61,732 bases of DNA from Comamonas sp. (GTDB lineage Bacteria; Pseudomonadota; Gammaproteobacteria; Burkholderiales; Burkholderiaceae_C). The DNA is taken from the NCBI RefSeq assembly GCF_009360615.1, contig NZ_SPEY01000044.1, positions 1 to 61,732 on the forward strand, read 5' to 3'. Positions 9,169-17,208 of this stretch are shown here, piece by piece. The notes beneath the pieces were generated by a model. That model made no database searches, was not told the origin of the DNA, and saw nothing but the letters and a program-made list of their open reading frames with translations. How positions within the stretch are numbered: the stretch's first letter is position 1; every line of letters begins with the position of its first letter. The translations under genes and the position numbers were made by a program.

Positions 9169-9591
9169 ATGTCCCTCTTTGCTTCTCCCCGGTTTCTGCG
9201 TCTGGTGATGTGGGCCGATGCGGCCTCGTGCGCCGCCACGGGCGTGCTGCAACTGGCCCTGCAGCAGCGGCTGGCCGATTTCACGGGTCTGCCGCCCCTG
9301 TTGCTGACGGCAACGGGTCTTTTCCTGCTGGCCTATGCATCGGCCGCTGCCTGGATGGCGCGTCGCCAGCCCTTGCCGCGCACGCTGATCGGTCTGGTGG
9401 CTCTCGGCAATCTGGGCTGGGCGCTGGGCTGCGCGGTCCTGGTGTTTGGCTCCGGCCTGGCGCTCAGTGCCTGGGGGCTGGCCTGGGTGGCGGCGCAGGC
9501 GATCGTGGTGCTGGTGCTGGCCGATCTGCAGTGGGCAGGGCTGCGTGCCACGCGCCATGAGGCCCGGCAGGAGGCGCAGCTTGTGCTTTGA
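9169..9591 (+). CDS. Small four-helix inner-membrane protein of unknown function
   Basis: A 140-residue hydrophobic protein starting at ATG 9169 behind ACAGGAG. Four transmembrane helices are visible (about residues 10-30, 43-63, 73-95 and 98-118), with a short basic C-terminal tail (ATRHEARQEAQLVL). An upstream in-frame ATG at 9097 would add 24 polar residues and break the ribosome-site spacing. I do not recognise a named family with confidence. Its divergent neighbour is an XRE/MmyB-type regulator, which probably controls it. Confidence 0.75.
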   Translation: MSLFASPRFLRLVMWADAASCAATGVLQLALQQRLADFTGLPPLLLTATGLFLLAYASAAAWMARRQPLPRTLIGLVALGNLGWALGCAVLVFGSGLALSAWGLAWVAAQAIVVLVLADLQWAGLRATRHEARQEAQLVL

Positions 9592-9600
9592 GTGCTTCAG

Positions 9601-9692
9601 AAAAAGATAGCGCCTAGCGCCTGTCATCTATTGAATGTAGGCTGATTCGTGGCTGAAAACATGGATTGGCAGGCGCTACAAGCTATGCTTTT
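9601..9692. repeat. Palindromic intergenic repeat element (Comamonadaceae-type)
   Basis: The left arm ATAGC (9607-9611) plus TAGCGCCT (9615-9622) pairs with the right arm AGGCGCTA (9671-9678) plus GCTAT (9682-9686). The ends are A-rich at the left and T-rich at the right, giving an imperfect hairpin of about 90 nt. A half copy with the same core (AAAAATATAGC-TTTTAGCGCT) occurs at 46073-46107. I recall similar motifs as common intergenic repeats in Comamonas and Acidovorax genomes. It may also terminate transcription from the upstream gene. Confidence 0.6.
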
Positions 9693-9801
9693 CGTTATAT
9701 CCGCCATGTGTCCGGGCGGATAAGCGGGCCGAGGGAGGCAGAGATAATTCCGTACCGCGTAAAATTCACGGTTGCGCCGCGCTGGCGTACTCTTCGCAAC
9801 C

Positions 9802-9834
9802 ATGGGTTCCCTCGCCCCCATCGACCAAAAAGGA
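9802..9834 (+). ncRNA. Candidate preQ1-I riboswitch upstream of yhhQ
   Basis: P1 is ATGGG (9802-9806) paired with CCCAT (9817-9821). The 10-nt loop between them starts TTC and ends with a C (9816) directly before P1', the position of the preQ1-pairing cytosine in class I aptamers. The 3' tail is A-rich (9827-9831), and its GGA (9832-9834) can pair with TCC (9808-9810) to form the pseudoknot helix P2. The P2 strand is part of AAGGA, the ribosome binding site of yhhQ (ATG at 9840), so ligand binding would hide the site, a translational OFF switch. Element sizes (5/10/5/about 13) match the compact Thermoanaerobacter-type aptamer. The downstream gene transports queuosine precursors, which fits. 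Judged by eye. Confidence 0.7.
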
Positions 9835-9839
9835 CTGTC

Positions 9840-10520
9840 ATGACATCCGCTCATGCCGTGCAGACGCAAGCGTCGCGCGTGCCGTTTTACCTCTCCGTTC
9901 TCGTCGCGTTCCATATCGCGCTGGTCATCGCCAGCAACTACCTGGTACAACTGCCCATCACGCTGCTGGGCTTTCACAGCACCTGGGGCGCCTTCAGCTT
10001 CCCCTTCATCTTTCTGGCCACCGACCTGACGGTACGCCTGATCGGCAAGACCGCGGCACGGCGCGTCATCATGCGTGCCATGCTGCCCGCGCTGGTGGTG
10101 TCCTATGTGGTGGGCGTGCTGTTCCACGAGGGCCGCTTCAATGGCTGGGAGGCGCTGCAAAGCTTCAACGGCTTTGTGTTCCGCATCGCACTGGCCAGCT
10201 TTGCTGCCTATGTGCTGGGTCAGTTGCTGGATATTCAGGTCTTCGACCGCATCCGCCAGAAAAGCCATTCCTGGTGGCTGGCTCCGGCGGCCGCGTCGGT
10301 GTTCGGCCAGGTGTTGGACACCGCGGCCTTTTTCTCCATCGCCTTCTGGAATAGCTCCGATGCCTTCATGGCGGCCAACTGGGTGGAAATCGCCATGGTC
10401 GACTATGTCATCAAGCTGGGCGTGAGCCTGCTGCTGTTTGTTCCCGCCTATGGCGTGGTGCTGGCGGCCATCGTGCGCAGCATGAAGGTACAGATCACGC
10501 CCGCTGCCGCAATGCGCTGA
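9840..10520 (+). CDS. yhhQ: Queuosine-precursor transporter, YhhQ family (DUF165)
   Basis: A 226-residue membrane protein with about six transmembrane helices and the hallmarks of the YhhQ/VUT1 family: an early ASNYLVQLP, then TWGAFSFPFIFLATDLTVR, a central VLGQLLDIQVFDRIRQ, and SVFGQVLDTAAFFSIAFW. The start is ATG 9840, 5 nt after AAGGA; longer frames extend through the riboswitch candidate and are discarded. E. coli YhhQ imports preQ0/preQ1 for tRNA queuosine synthesis. The candidate preQ1-I aptamer covering its ribosome binding site supports the substrate assignment. Confidence 0.93.
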   Translation: MTSAHAVQTQASRVPFYLSVLVAFHIALVIASNYLVQLPITLLGFHSTWGAFSFPFIFLATDLTVRLIGKTAARRVIMRAMLPALVVSYVVGVLFHEGRFNGWEALQSFNGFVFRIALASFAAYVLGQLLDIQVFDRIRQKSHSWWLAPAAASVFGQVLDTAAFFSIAFWNSSDAFMAANWVEIAMVDYVIKLGVSLLLFVPAYGVVLAAIVRSMKVQITPAAAMR

Positions 10521-10812
10521 GCGGGGCTGCAAGCGCGATAGCCCGGCAGGCTGGCGTGCAGCGGGCAAGGGCCTTGAGGCGGGAGGGGTCTGGGCGTCAG
10601 GTTTTCGGCGCTGCGTGCGCTGAAGCGGCCCCGACCCTGTTTGCAGGACCGGGCGGCCTGTCCCCTGGCGCATGCGCACACCGCAGGCGCGTCCTGCAGA
10701 GGTCCAGCCCAGCCACCTGGCGGCCCAGCCGCTCGGGCAGGCCGACGTGTCGGCCTGGCCCGCCGCCGGCATGGGGGCAATGGCCTGCGAGTGCGCCGCG
10801 AATCCATGCAAA
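10521..10812. other. Intergenic region without a recognised gene
   Basis: High-GC stretch between yhhQ and the ferritin terminator. Several frames are open on both strands but none resembles a family or has a convincing ribosome site. I see no promoter or repeat. Confidence 0.4.
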
Positions 10813-10835
10813 AGGCCGTCTTTCGAGGACGGCCT
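10810..10835 (-). terminator. Intrinsic terminator of the ferritin gene
   Basis: AGGCCGTC (10813-10820) pairs with GACGGCCT (10828-10835) over a 7-nt loop; read leftward the stem is followed by TTTTGCAT. It lies 26 bp past the stop of the leftward ferritin gene. Confidence 0.75.
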
Positions 10836-10860
10836 GGGTCGAATGATGCGCTGCGAGGGC

Positions 10861-11325
10861 TCAGGTCTGGCTTTGCAGGTAGTTCTGCAGTCCGATCCTG
10901 TCGATCAGCCCCAGCTGCTTTTCCAGCCAGTAGGCGTGGTCCTCTTCGGTATCGTGCAACTGGGCGAGCAGGATGTCGCGGCTCACATAGTCGCGGTGCT
11001 GCTCGCACAGCGCCACGCCATGCTGCAGAGCCGCGCGCACCTCGTATTCGGTGTCCAGATCCTTGCGCAGCATTTCCGGCACGGTTTCGCCCGGCGTGAA
11101 CTCCTTGGGGCGCATGTCGGGGCGGCCGCCCAGCATCAATATGCGGCGCAGCAGCGCATCGGCGTGCTGGGTTTCTTCCTGCATCTCGTGGTCCAGGCGC
11201 GTGAACAGCTTGCCAAAGCCCTGGTCTTCATAGATGCGCGAGTGGGCGAAGTACTGGTCGCGTGCTGCGAGCTCGCCGCGTAGCAGGTCCTTGAGGTAGT
11301 CAACGACTTCTGGATGGCCTTGCAT
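10861..11325 (-). CDS. Bacterioferritin-like ferritin lacking the haem methionine
   Basis: A 154-residue ferritin-like four-helix protein aligning end to end with bacterioferritins ([26 protein letters not shown] start, GLQNYLQSQ end). Ferroxidase ligands are present: E18, E51, H54, E93 and a downstream E/H pair (TEEDHAYW). The residue at the haem-binding Met52 position is Thr (EETQHAD; E. coli has EMKHAD). The same substitution occurs in Pseudomonas BfrA, now regarded as a haem-free ferritin. So iron storage is likely and haem binding at the dimer interface unlikely. It is monocistronic, with its own terminator. Confidence 0.92.
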   Translation of the reverse strand: MQGHPEVVDYLKDLLRGELAARDQYFAHSRIYEDQGFGKLFTRLDHEMQEETQHADALLRRILMLGGRPDMRPKEFTPGETVPEMLRKDLDTEYEVRAALQHGVALCEQHRDYVSRDILLAQLHDTEEDHAYWLEKQLGLIDRIGLQNYLQSQT

Positions 11326-11648
11326 AGGTTCGGGTCTCGGTGAGTTTGCAAAGTCCGAAGTATCCCGCGTACCGGCTTCAGGTATGCAAAGCAGCGATCA
11401 ATTCCCGAGCGCTCGCGCTCTGGATGCGGGCTGTAAGCAGATGCATTCGCATTGCGGGCCGGGCCGGCTGAGGCGGACGTGCAGCCTGCTGCGTGCGCAG
11501 GCAGGATGGACCCGCCCACAGGGCGGTGTGCGCGATCACCGGTCCGCGTCACCGATGAGAAGCTCGGTGCTGCCTTTTCAATATGCCGCCAAGACAGACG
11601 ATGGCCTGCGCAAAGAAAGGCTTCTGCCGCCAGGGCGCACTCCTCAGA
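11326..11648. other. Divergent intergenic region between ferritin and methyltransferase genes
   Basis: Must contain the ferritin promoter. An ATGCATTCGCAT inverted repeat (11441-11452) is the only notable sequence. It has weak similarity to Fur-type sites, not enough to call one. No gene is supported. Confidence 0.35.
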
Positions 11649-12365
11649 ATGTCCCGCATGACCCCCACCAGCTCCATCGCCAAGTTTGATCGCTCCAGAT
11701 CCCTCGAATACGCCACGCAAAGCCGTATCGTCCTGGCCGGCTACGATGCATGCCACGAGCTTGCCGCCTGCCTGCTATCGGCGCACCTGGGCCATGATGC
11801 CAGGTCGGTGCTCGTGGCCGGTGCCGGAGGAACGGGACAGGAAATCCTGTGCGCCGGAGCACTGGAGCCGGCCTGGACCTTTGTGGCCGCCGATCCGGCG
11901 CCCGCCATGCTCGAGCAGGCGATGTCAGGAGTCGAGGCTGCGGGCCTGTCCGACCGCACAACGGCCTTCCACGGCAGGGTCGAAGAGCTTCCCGAGGGCG
12001 ATTGCTTCGATGCCGCAACCCTGATCGGTGTCCTTCATCACATTCCCGAGCAGGAGCGCAAGGGTGCCCTCTTGCGCGAGATCAGCCGCCGCCTGAGAGC
12101 GGGCAGTCCGCTCATCGTGGCCTGCAACCGGTGCCCCTATGAATCCCTGCCGCTGTTTCTTGACGCCTGGGCTGCACGCTGGCGCATGGCTGGTGCCGGT
12201 GAGGCGGAGGTCGTCGCCAAGCTGGGCAAGATACGCCAGGGGGCCGTACCGCCGGCGTCGGAAACGGCGGTGGAAACGATGCTGGCCAGGGCGGGTTTCG
12301 TCAACCCGCTGCGCTTTTTCTCCAGCCTGTTCTGGAGTGCATGGATCACCTTCAAGGCCCCGTAG
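11649..12365 (+). CDS. Class I SAM-dependent methyltransferase, substrate unknown
   Basis: A 238-residue methyltransferase from ATG 11649 (another ATG at 11658). Motif I is VLVAGAGGTGQEI, then AADPAPAMLEQA (acidic loop binding the ribose), and DAATLIGVLHHIPEQERKGALLREISRRL is the post-I/IV region of UbiE/Methyltransf_25-type enzymes. The C terminus (about 170-238) carries a small cap with FFSSLFWSAW. There is no strong ribosome site and no functional neighbour, so small-molecule methylation is all that can be inferred. Confidence 0.8.
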   Translation: MSRMTPTSSIAKFDRSRSLEYATQSRIVLAGYDACHELAACLLSAHLGHDARSVLVAGAGGTGQEILCAGALEPAWTFVAADPAPAMLEQAMSGVEAAGLSDRTTAFHGRVEELPEGDCFDAATLIGVLHHIPEQERKGALLREISRRLRAGSPLIVACNRCPYESLPLFLDAWAARWRMAGAGEAEVVAKLGKIRQGAVPPASETAVETMLARAGFVNPLRFFSSLFWSAWITFKAP

Positions 12366-12856
12366 GCACCGGTGGGGAAAGCATCGACAGCTGCCCGGCG
12401 GCAACCGGCAAGCGGAAAACCGAGGCGTCCTCAGTCCCGGAGTGAGGTTCAGGGAGGTCCATTGCCGGAGGTCCCCTGCCGAATCCCGGGCCAGGCCCTT
12501 CACACCCGGGCCAAAACAAGATGCGCGTCGATGCGACGTCGCCTTTCGGGGCCGGCAGGCCGGGCCACGCATTCGCCATCCCGCGGGCCCTGCAAGCCGG
12601 GGCGGAGCCTCCGCCGCAGTGATGGCCTCGGTGCGGGCATCGATGTCGATGGCATCGTGCTTTCCGCAGGCAGGCGGCGCAGGCGTTGCCGCACGAGGAG
12701 CCGATCCCTTTTTCGAAGGACGGGCAGGGCACCGCATCGCGGTGTGGCCTGCCTGGAAAAGCGTGCCTGCGAGGCGGCCGCGCGGGAGCCGCCATTGCGG
12801 CTGGGCGCCGTTCGGTCGAACCATGAGAAAATTCAGGTTCTTGGTCAGGATTTCCA
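12366..12856. other. 491-bp intergenic stretch, nothing recognised
   Basis: GC-rich, with long open frames on both strands that look like chance (arginine/proline-rich, no motif, no ribosome site). I see no hairpin, repeat or promoter of note apart from whatever drives the DUF1232 gene. Confidence 0.35.
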
Positions 12857-13243
12857 ATGAATTTCAGAGACCGCCTGAAGACATGGGCAAAGCGTATCCG
12901 GCGCGACGGGGTGACGCTCTGGTTCGCAGGGAAGCACTCCGCGACGCCCTGGTTCGCAAAGGCCCTGGGCCTGTTTGTGGTCGCTTATGCGCTCAGCCCG
13001 ATTGATCTGATACCGGACTTCATTCCCGTTCTCGGATTCGTGGACGATGTTCTGCTGCTTCCGGGGCTCATCTGGCTCACGGTCAAGCTGGTGCCTGCGC
13101 CGGTTCTCGCCGAATGCCGTGCCCTGGCCGACACATGGATGGCGGAAAAAGGGCGCAGGCCCACAAGCCGTACCGGCGCCATCCTGATCATCGTGCTCTG
13201 GGGGGCCACGGGAGTCGCGGCCTGGTGCTGGTGGACGTCATGA
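12857..13243 (+). CDS. YkvA/DUF1232 family membrane protein
   Basis: A 128-residue protein with the DUF1232 core at about residues 41-66: YALSPIDLIPDFIPVLG followed by FVDDVLLLPG. A preceding basic amphipathic N terminus is typical, and a second hydrophobic helix lies near the C terminus (GAILIIVLWGATGVAAWCWW). DUF1232 proteins are widespread small membrane proteins of unknown function. The start is ATG 12857; the upstream AGGATT is only a weak ribosome site. Confidence 0.85.
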   Translation: MNFRDRLKTWAKRIRRDGVTLWFAGKHSATPWFAKALGLFVVAYALSPIDLIPDFIPVLGFVDDVLLLPGLIWLTVKLVPAPVLAECRALADTWMAEKGRRPTSRTGAILIIVLWGATGVAAWCWWTS

Positions 13244-13403
13244 AGCACTGTTCGCAGCGCCTGTGGCCATGGCCCGGATGAAGCCAGGCGACAAGGTCGC
13301 AACCGCGTGTGCCTCGCCGGCATCCGGCCTGCGATCGTCGCCATGGGCAGGCTCTTCACATTCCGCGTTTCACCCCTGCCTTCGGCGCGTTCGCCACAGC
13401 GGT

Positions 13404-14408
13404 TCAAAGGCCGCAGCTGCCGACGGTGCGCGGATCCGCAAGAGCGTCCCGGCCTCCGAAGGAGGGTCGTGAGAATCGTTGCTCCAGCAGCGGTTTTCCC
13501 CACTGATCGCCAAATCGTTCTTCAACACACTTGAAGCCGTGGGACTCGTACAGATGGCGAGCCGCAGCGAGCCCGCTGAAGGTCCACAGCTGGGTCTCGC
13601 GAAATCCTTGCCGGTCGGCAAATTCGAGTGCAGCCCCCAGCAGCTGTCTTCCCGCACCGCTTCCCCTCACGCTGTCATCGACGATGAACCACCTCAGGTG
13701 TGCAATGCCGGGTTCGAGATCTTCGCCGTCAATGGCGACCGAGCCAGCGATTTCGCCTTCATTCATGGCAGCCCAGATCCGGTTCCGGGGGGCTTTCAAG
13801 CGATTTGAAAACTCGGCCAGGCCAGCGGCGACAACGGATTCGAAACCTTGTCCCAGCCCCGCTTCGCGAGAGTAGTACTGCGCATGCATCTGTGTGATGC
13901 GGGCGATGAGCCCCGGCTGATAGCCGGTTGCCAGATCCACGACCGGCTTGCCCCTCGCACCTTGAGCCCGGGATGCCAGTGCAGCGCTGTAAAGCTGCAA
14001 TCCTTTTGAGACGGTGTGCTTTTGTCCCGGATTCAGCCGCTCCAGTGCCTGCGTGACCTGGGCGCGAGCGTGCGCATGAATGGACTCGACACGCAACCTG
14101 CCCGCAGGGGTGAGCGACAGCTGTTTGAGCCGGCTGTCGTGGACGTCCGGTGATTCGCGGATGTCGCCGGCTTGCACCAGCTTGCGCAGCATCCGGCTGA
14201 CGCTGGATTTTTCCAGTCGAAGCCTGCTTCCCAGTTCCTTGGCGCTGACATTGCCTTCCTCGATTTCAAGAAGCGCATGCACGGCGGATGGGGACAGGTC
14301 TGCACCTGCGATGCCTTCCCCCATGAAGCCCCAATCGCGCACCATGGAGCGGGAATAGGCTCGGATCTGCTCCACCAAAGACGGTTCGTTTTCCATCGCT
14401 TGCCTCAT
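13404..14408 (-). CDS. Fused MarR-type regulator and GNAT acetyltransferase
   Basis: A 334-residue two-domain protein. Residues about 1-140 form a MarR winged helix (SAVHALLEIEEG, SAKELGSRLRLEKSSVSRMLRKLV recognition helix, wing DSRLKQLSLTPAG). Residues about 165-315 form a GNAT domain with an acetyl-CoA loop (DDSVRGSGAGRQLLGAA, the R/Q-x-x-G-x-G/A signature) and a terminal AARHLYESHGFK. The fused architecture is known in proteobacteria, but its substrate is not established. An alternative start lies at 14396. A 15-19-residue tail after EQRFSRP looks unstructured. It is probably autoregulated through the inverted repeats upstream. Confidence 0.9.
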   Translation of the reverse strand: MRQAMENEPSLVEQIRAYSRSMVRDWGFMGEGIAGADLSPSAVHALLEIEEGNVSAKELGSRLRLEKSSVSRMLRKLVQAGDIRESPDVHDSRLKQLSLTPAGRLRVESIHAHARAQVTQALERLNPGQKHTVSKGLQLYSAALASRAQGARGKPVVDLATGYQPGLIARITQMHAQYYSREAGLGQGFESVVAAGLAEFSNRLKAPRNRIWAAMNEGEIAGSVAIDGEDLEPGIAHLRWFIVDDSVRGSGAGRQLLGAALEFADRQGFRETQLWTFSGLAAARHLYESHGFKCVEERFGDQWGKPLLEQRFSRPSFGGRDALADPRTVGSCGL

Positions 14409-14424
14409 AGGGCTGTCTCATACG

Positions 14425-14453
14425 GTTGCATCATACAACTATCTGATCGATAG
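14425..14453. promoter_or_regulatory. Two adjoining inverted repeats upstream of the MarR-GNAT gene
   Basis: GTTG-N7-CAAC (14425-14439, with further symmetric A/T positions inside) abuts CTATC-N5-GATAG (14439-14453). They begin 17 bp before the start codon, the usual position for a MarR-family autoregulatory operator. Confidence 0.45.
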
Positions 14454-14670
14454 GGAGAAGGCGGGTTTCCTGAAGGCCAGGGGGCCGGATCTTGAATCCT
14501 GCCGGGCGGACGGTCGGGTCGGCGATGGCATGAGGCGGACACTGCAGGCGCTGCGCTCGTCCTTGTCTGCAATCGCAGGGGAGGACGATGACGCAGCCGT
14601 CCAGCTTTCGGTAATTCCGCAGCCTTCTGCCGACAGAGTGGCCGGGGATGCCGGTGCAGATTTCTTGCGG

Positions 14671-15480
14671 TCAGGACCCCAGCCTTGCGCGGTAGATGCC
14701 CGGTGTGTCGCCGAACTCGCGCTTGAACAACTGAATGAAGGCACTCGGGCTGGCCCAGCCCAGATCGAGCGCGATATGGCTTACCGGGACCCCTTCGGCC
14801 AGCAATTCCAGGGAGCGCAGCAGGCGCAGGCGTTGACGCCAGGCGCTGAAGCTGTATCCGGTCTCCGCCGCAAAGCGACGGCTCAGCGTGCGGCTGCTCA
14901 GCGCTCCCCAATCGGCCCATGCCGTCAGATCGCGTGCATCGGCCGGGTTCTGGATCAGGGCCTGCGCAATGCGCTGCACGCGCCAATCGGTGGGCAAGGG
15001 CAGGCCCAGGGCTTGTCTGGGCAGGTGGCGGATTTCGTCGAGCACCACGCGAGACACGTTGTCGAGCTCGGGCGACCGCGGTGGCTGCGCCGGGGGAGTC
15101 CAGCTGGCAGCCAGACGCAGCACCGCTTCGCGCAGCAGGCCGGAGATGCGCAAGGTGCAGGGTCTGGCGGGGAGATCGACGCAGGCGCTCCTTGCAACAT
15201 AGGCGCTCCAGCCGTGGTAGGGACCGAAGGAGCGGCCCGAATGGCGGTGGTGAGGTGGCAGCCAGACGGCATGGATGGCGGGCACGATCCAGACGCCGTC
15301 TTCCACGGTCACCGAGATCAGGCCGCGCAGCGAGCCAAACAACTGGCCGCGCGCGTGCTGGTGGGTTTCGGAGGACAGCTCCTGGTCCTGCCAGCGAGTG
15401 GCCGCGAGGATGACCGGGCCGGCATCGTCATCCAGGTGAGGTTGTAGTGATTGCAGCAGGTCGGACATCGTGCTGTGCAT
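14671..15480 (-). CDS. AraC-family transcriptional regulator
   Basis: A 269-residue regulator. The N-terminal cupin-like sensor domain contains HQHARGQLFGSLRGLISV and WIVPAIHAVWLPPHHRH. The C-terminal AraC DNA-binding domain (about 165-262) has two helix-turn-helix units: SSRTLSRRFAAETGYSFSAW and VSHIALDLGWASPSAFIQLFKREFGDTPG. This is the RipA/YdeO-like layout of short AraC regulators with an N-terminal AraC_binding cupin. It is divergent from a PPOX-type flavoprotein gene with 114 bp between, so that gene is its likely target. Confidence 0.92.
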   Translation of the reverse strand: MHSTMSDLLQSLQPHLDDDAGPVILAATRWQDQELSSETHQHARGQLFGSLRGLISVTVEDGVWIVPAIHAVWLPPHHRHSGRSFGPYHGWSAYVARSACVDLPARPCTLRISGLLREAVLRLAASWTPPAQPPRSPELDNVSRVVLDEIRHLPRQALGLPLPTDWRVQRIAQALIQNPADARDLTAWADWGALSSRTLSRRFAAETGYSFSAWRQRLRLLRSLELLAEGVPVSHIALDLGWASPSAFIQLFKREFGDTPGIYRARLGS

Positions 15481-15594
15481 GGCAAGCCGCCGATCAGGTT
15501 GGCGGATTTCCGATATTCAATGGCTTGGAAATTCTATAGCCGCCAAAGTGCTCAGCCCTAGGCTAGCGGCTCTTTAGAAGAAGGAGTGCTTCAG

Positions 15595-16248
15595 ATGCTA
15601 CAGACCCAGACACCGAATCCGCAGGCAGAACTCGACGGCCTGTATGCGCCGCCGAGCGAACGCATCCAGAGGGCGGTACTCGAGCACCTGGTCGATTTTC
15701 ACCGGCAGTATCTGCGCCAGGCGCGTTTTTTCTGCCTGGCCACGGCCGGTCCTGCCGGACTCGATGCTTCGCCGCGTGGCGGTCCTCCCGGCTTTGTGCG
15801 TGTGCTCGACGACAGAACCCTCGCCTTTGCCGACTGGCCCGGCAACAACCGCATCGAATCGATGCGCAATCTTCAGCACGATGAGCGGGTGGCGATGCTG
15901 TTTCTGTTTCCCGGTCTGGAGGTGTTCTTGCGCATCAACGGTCACGCGCGCGTCAGTGTCGCAGCCGAGTTGCTGCAAGAGTTGCGTGAAGGCGAGAAAA
16001 CGCCGAAAGCCGCCACGGTGGTGCGCATCGACGAGGTGCTGTTTCATTGCGGAAAGGCTGTCAATCGTGCGCGGCTGTGGGAGCCGGCGGCTCAGCCGCA
16101 GCGCTGCGGCCTGCCCAGCGTCGGCCAGATGCTGGCCGGCTTCGCCGCGCTGCAGACGGGTCCTGCGGCCACGCACGGAGAGTCTGCCAGCATCGACGAG
16201 CTCGATGCACACTATGTGCAGGCAGTGCGCAGCGACCTGTATGGCTGA
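15595..16248 (+). CDS. Pyridoxamine-phosphate-oxidase-fold FMN protein (MSMEG_1061-like)
   Basis: A 217-residue split-barrel flavoprotein of the PNPOx-like superfamily. It has QARFFCLATAGPAGLDASPRGGPPGFVRVLDD (N-terminal strands and FMN phosphate region, residues about 45-75), DWPGNNRIESMRNL and VAMLFLFPG. I chose ATG 15595: it sits 8 nt after AGGAG, whereas the GTG at 15586 overlaps that site. Related proteins are generic FMN-dependent oxidoreductases without an established substrate. It is divergent from the AraC regulator and convergent with the LysR gene, their stops only 5 bp apart. Confidence 0.85.
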   Translation: MLQTQTPNPQAELDGLYAPPSERIQRAVLEHLVDFHRQYLRQARFFCLATAGPAGLDASPRGGPPGFVRVLDDRTLAFADWPGNNRIESMRNLQHDERVAMLFLFPGLEVFLRINGHARVSVAAELLQELREGEKTPKAATVVRIDEVLFHCGKAVNRARLWEPAAQPQRCGLPSVGQMLAGFAALQTGPAATHGESASIDELDAHYVQAVRSDLYG

Positions 16249-16253
16249 AGCCC

Positions 16254-17168
16254 TCAGGCCGCATCGGCAGGGGCGCGCGTATTCAGGGTCTCGGCGGCCG
16301 TGCGCAGGCATGCAAGCAGGCGGGCCACCAGCGGGTTGGCCGGCGTGCGACGCCACATGGCCAGCATCTCCGAGGATGGGTGGGTGCCCTTGAGCGCCCG
16401 GAACACCAGACGCGGCATGCCCACGCGTGTCAGCGCCTCGGGTACGAGGGCGACGCCCTGGCCCAGCGAAACCAGAGAGATCACCGATAGCCAGTGGCGC
16501 ACCTCGTGGCGTACCTCGGGGGCAAAGCCATGGGCCAGGCACATCTCGTAGATGCGCTGGTGATACGTCGGCGAGACGAGGCTGGAGAACAGGATCAGGC
16601 GGTCGTTCCTGAGTTCGGCCAGATCGATGCAGGCGCTGGCGTGCAGCGGGTGGTGCTCGGGCAGGCAGACGACGAAAGGCTCTTCCACCAGCAACTGGCT
16701 GTCGATGCCCTCGGGAGGCTGTATGGAGTGGACCAGGGCCATGTCCAGCCGCATCTGCTGCAGGCCGAGGATCTGTTCCGCGCTGTTGGCTTCGAGCATG
16801 TCCACGCGCACCTGCGGGTGGCTGCGCTGGAACCGCTCCAGCGCCTGCGGCAGCCCGCGGTACAGGCTGGATCCCACGAATCCCAGGCGCAGATGACCGC
16901 GTGTGCCAAGGGCCACGTCGCGTGTTTCCTGTGCGGCCTGCTGACTCAGGGCCAGCAGCTGGCGCGCCTTGCCCAGCAGATGCTCTCCGGCAGCCGTGAG
17001 TCTGACGCCTTTGCTGCTGCGCTCGAACAGCTGGGCCTGCAGCGCCTGCTCCAGCTGCTTGATGGCCACCGACAGAGGGGGCTGGGAGATGGACAGCCGC
17101 TGGGCCGCACGGCTGAAGTGAAGCTCCTCGGCCAGGGTGACGAAGTAATGCAGCAGCCGCAGTTCCAT
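16254..17168 (-). CDS. LysR-family regulator of the catabolic cluster
   Basis: A 304-residue LysR-type regulator. The N-terminal winged helix is LLHYFVTLAEELHFSRAAQRLSISQPPLSVAIKQLEQAL (residues about 4-45, shown in parts), followed by a periplasmic-binding-protein-like effector domain (GHLRLGFVGSSLYRGLP onwards). The N terminus resembles the BenM/CatM type, which responds to aromatic or related acids. It is divergent from the acyl-CoA dehydrogenase gene; an ATATT-N7-AATAT site lies in the shared AT-rich intergenic region. It most likely activates the 17427-24822 operon. Confidence 0.93.
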   Translation of the reverse strand: MELRLLHYFVTLAEELHFSRAAQRLSISQPPLSVAIKQLEQALQAQLFERSSKGVRLTAAGEHLLGKARQLLALSQQAAQETRDVALGTRGHLRLGFVGSSLYRGLPQALERFQRSHPQVRVDMLEANSAEQILGLQQMRLDMALVHSIQPPEGIDSQLLVEEPFVVCLPEHHPLHASACIDLAELRNDRLILFSSLVSPTYHQRIYEMCLAHGFAPEVRHEVRHWLSVISLVSLGQGVALVPEALTRVGMPRLVFRALKGTHPSSEMLAMWRRTPANPLVARLLACLRTAAETLNTRAPADAA

Positions 17169-17208
17169 GTTGTTCTATATATAAAAAGTATTGGGAGAGA
17201 TTTTAATA

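Noticed and set aside
12366..12860. Possible proteins on both strands of the 491-bp gap before the DUF1232 gene
   Set aside because: Open frames are Arg/Pro-rich, lack ribosome sites and resemble no family; treated as noncoding.
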